Positions 49,918-50,535 of a DNA stretch of 50,535 nucleotides are shown one piece after another. Origin of the DNA: Dokdonella sp. (lineage in GTDB: Bacteria > Pseudomonadota > Gammaproteobacteria > Xanthomonadales > Rhodanobacteraceae); the NCBI RefSeq assembly GCF_017744955.1, contig NZ_JAGIAG010000015.1, positions 1 through 50,535 of the forward strand, given 5' to 3'. The notes beneath the pieces are model-generated. The model was not told the DNA's origin and made no database searches. It saw only the letters and a list, made by a program, of their open reading frames with translations. The number at the start of each line of letters is the position of its first letter. Position 1 is the first letter of the stretch. The position numbers were made by a program, and so were the translations under genes.

Positions 49918-50535
49918 ATGTCTACTACTCTGCTCCGCGCGGCGATTCTGCGCGGTCTGAACAAGCAGGGCGTCGCGGGGGCGGCGCTGGCGATGGCAGC
50001 CGTCGCGCCGGCGATGGCGCAGGACGCAGCTGCGCCGCAGAACCAACAGCTCGAAACCGTCACCGTGACCGGTTCGCGCATCCGCAAGGCGGACGTCGAG
50101 ACCGCCCAGCCGATCCTCGTTCTGGACCGTGCCGCGATCGAGAAGCAGGGCTTCAACACGGTCGTCGACATCCTGTCGAACCTGACCGAAGCCGGCTCGC
50201 CGCCGATCAGCCGCTCGAGCGTGCTGGCTTCCGGTGAGAACGTCGGCGGCTACTACGTCGACCTGCGCAACCTCGGCCCGAACCGCACGCTGATCCTGTT
50301 GAACGGCAAGCGCCTGGGCGCGACCAGCGACGGTCTGCAGGATCTTTCGCAGGTTCCGGTGGCGGCGATCGAGCGCATCGAAGTCCTGAAGGACGGCGCC
50401 TCGGCGATCTACGGTTCCGACGCGATCGCGGGCGTGGTCAACATCATCACGCGCCGCAACTACGACGGTGCGGAAGCCAGCGCCTACATCGGTCAGTACG
50501 ACGACGGCGACGGCACCAAGCAGACCTACAGCATG
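49918..50535 (+). CDS. TonB-dependent receptor, second of two paralogues (3' end cut by window)
   Basis: The first 206 residues of a TonB-dependent receptor; the frame is open to the right edge. A signal peptide ends AMA near residue 34. From QLETVTVTGSRIRKADVET on, it is nearly identical to the receptor at 44954: plug blocks GYYVDLRNLGPNRTLILLNG, IERIEVLKDGASAIYGSDA and GVVNIITRRNYDGAEASA. The signal peptide itself differs completely (MSTTLLRAAILRGLNKQGVA). ATG 49918 has AGGAG upstream. Recent duplication, or gene conversion limited to the plug region, would explain the pattern. Confidence 0.95.
   Translation, partial: MSTTLLRAAILRGLNKQGVAGAALAMAAVAPAMAQDAAAPQNQQLETVTVTGSRIRKADVETAQPILVLDRAAIEKQGFNTVVDILSNLTEAGSPPISRSSVLASGENVGGYYVDLRNLGPNRTLILLNGKRLGATSDGLQDLSQVPVAAIERIEVLKDGASAIYGSDAIAGVVNIITRRNYDGAEASAYIGQYDDGDGTKQTYSM

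Overview
The window is GC-rich, gene-dense chromosomal DNA whose gene content points to a gammaproteobacterium of the order Lysobacterales (Xanthomonadales). The signs are large TonB-dependent receptors with the VTVTGSRI start, heptamer-type GGGAATC intergenic repeats, Uup, DusA, an M13 peptidase, and a yqjD/yqjE-type pair. No tRNA, rRNA, CRISPR array, insertion sequence or prophage was found.

Layout. Positions 1-10850 hold mixed housekeeping and transport genes: the end of an unknown gene, a Pit phosphate transporter, an acetoacetate decarboxylase, an M13 peptidase, a DUF155-like membrane protein, a GyrI-like protein, an acetyl-CoA hydrolase/transferase family enzyme, and a divergent amino-acid exporter/LysR pair (LysE/ArgO with ArgP/LysG). 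Positions 11100-17630 hold small proteins, dusA, a LysR/EamA divergent pair and the ABC-F ATPase Uup. Positions 17640-19940 (minus strand) form an ECF sigma, putative anti-sigma and PDZ-protein operon. Positions 19940-28500 form one module. It contains a near-perfect sigma-54 promoter with helically phased upstream TGTCCG boxes, then an HlyD adaptor, an ABC ATPase, two MacB/FtsX-type permeases, an NtrC-family response regulator, a secreted Cys-rich protein and a histidine kinase. The likely logic is that kinase and regulator activate RpoN at the transporter promoter.

Positions 28571-30008 hold an SPFH/NfeD pair. Next come a secreted FG-GAP protein, gcvT and gcvH. Positions 34050-34680 hold the most unusual locus: a MetJ methionine repressor whose C-terminus is replaced by a 59-residue Lys/Ala-rich histone H1-like tail, with three adjacent met-box-like octamers upstream. 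Then come a yqjD-yqjE-yqjK-like operon, a TonB-like protein, a serine hydrolase with another Lys/Ala-rich stretch, a lemA/M48 peptidase pair and a CadC-like sensor-regulator. The window ends in two consecutive paralogous units, each an AraC-family regulator followed by a TonB-dependent receptor; the second receptor runs off the end.

All functions are inferred from reading sequence and motifs. No database search was run. Start codons were chosen from ribosome-binding sites and family N-termini, and doubtful ones are flagged.
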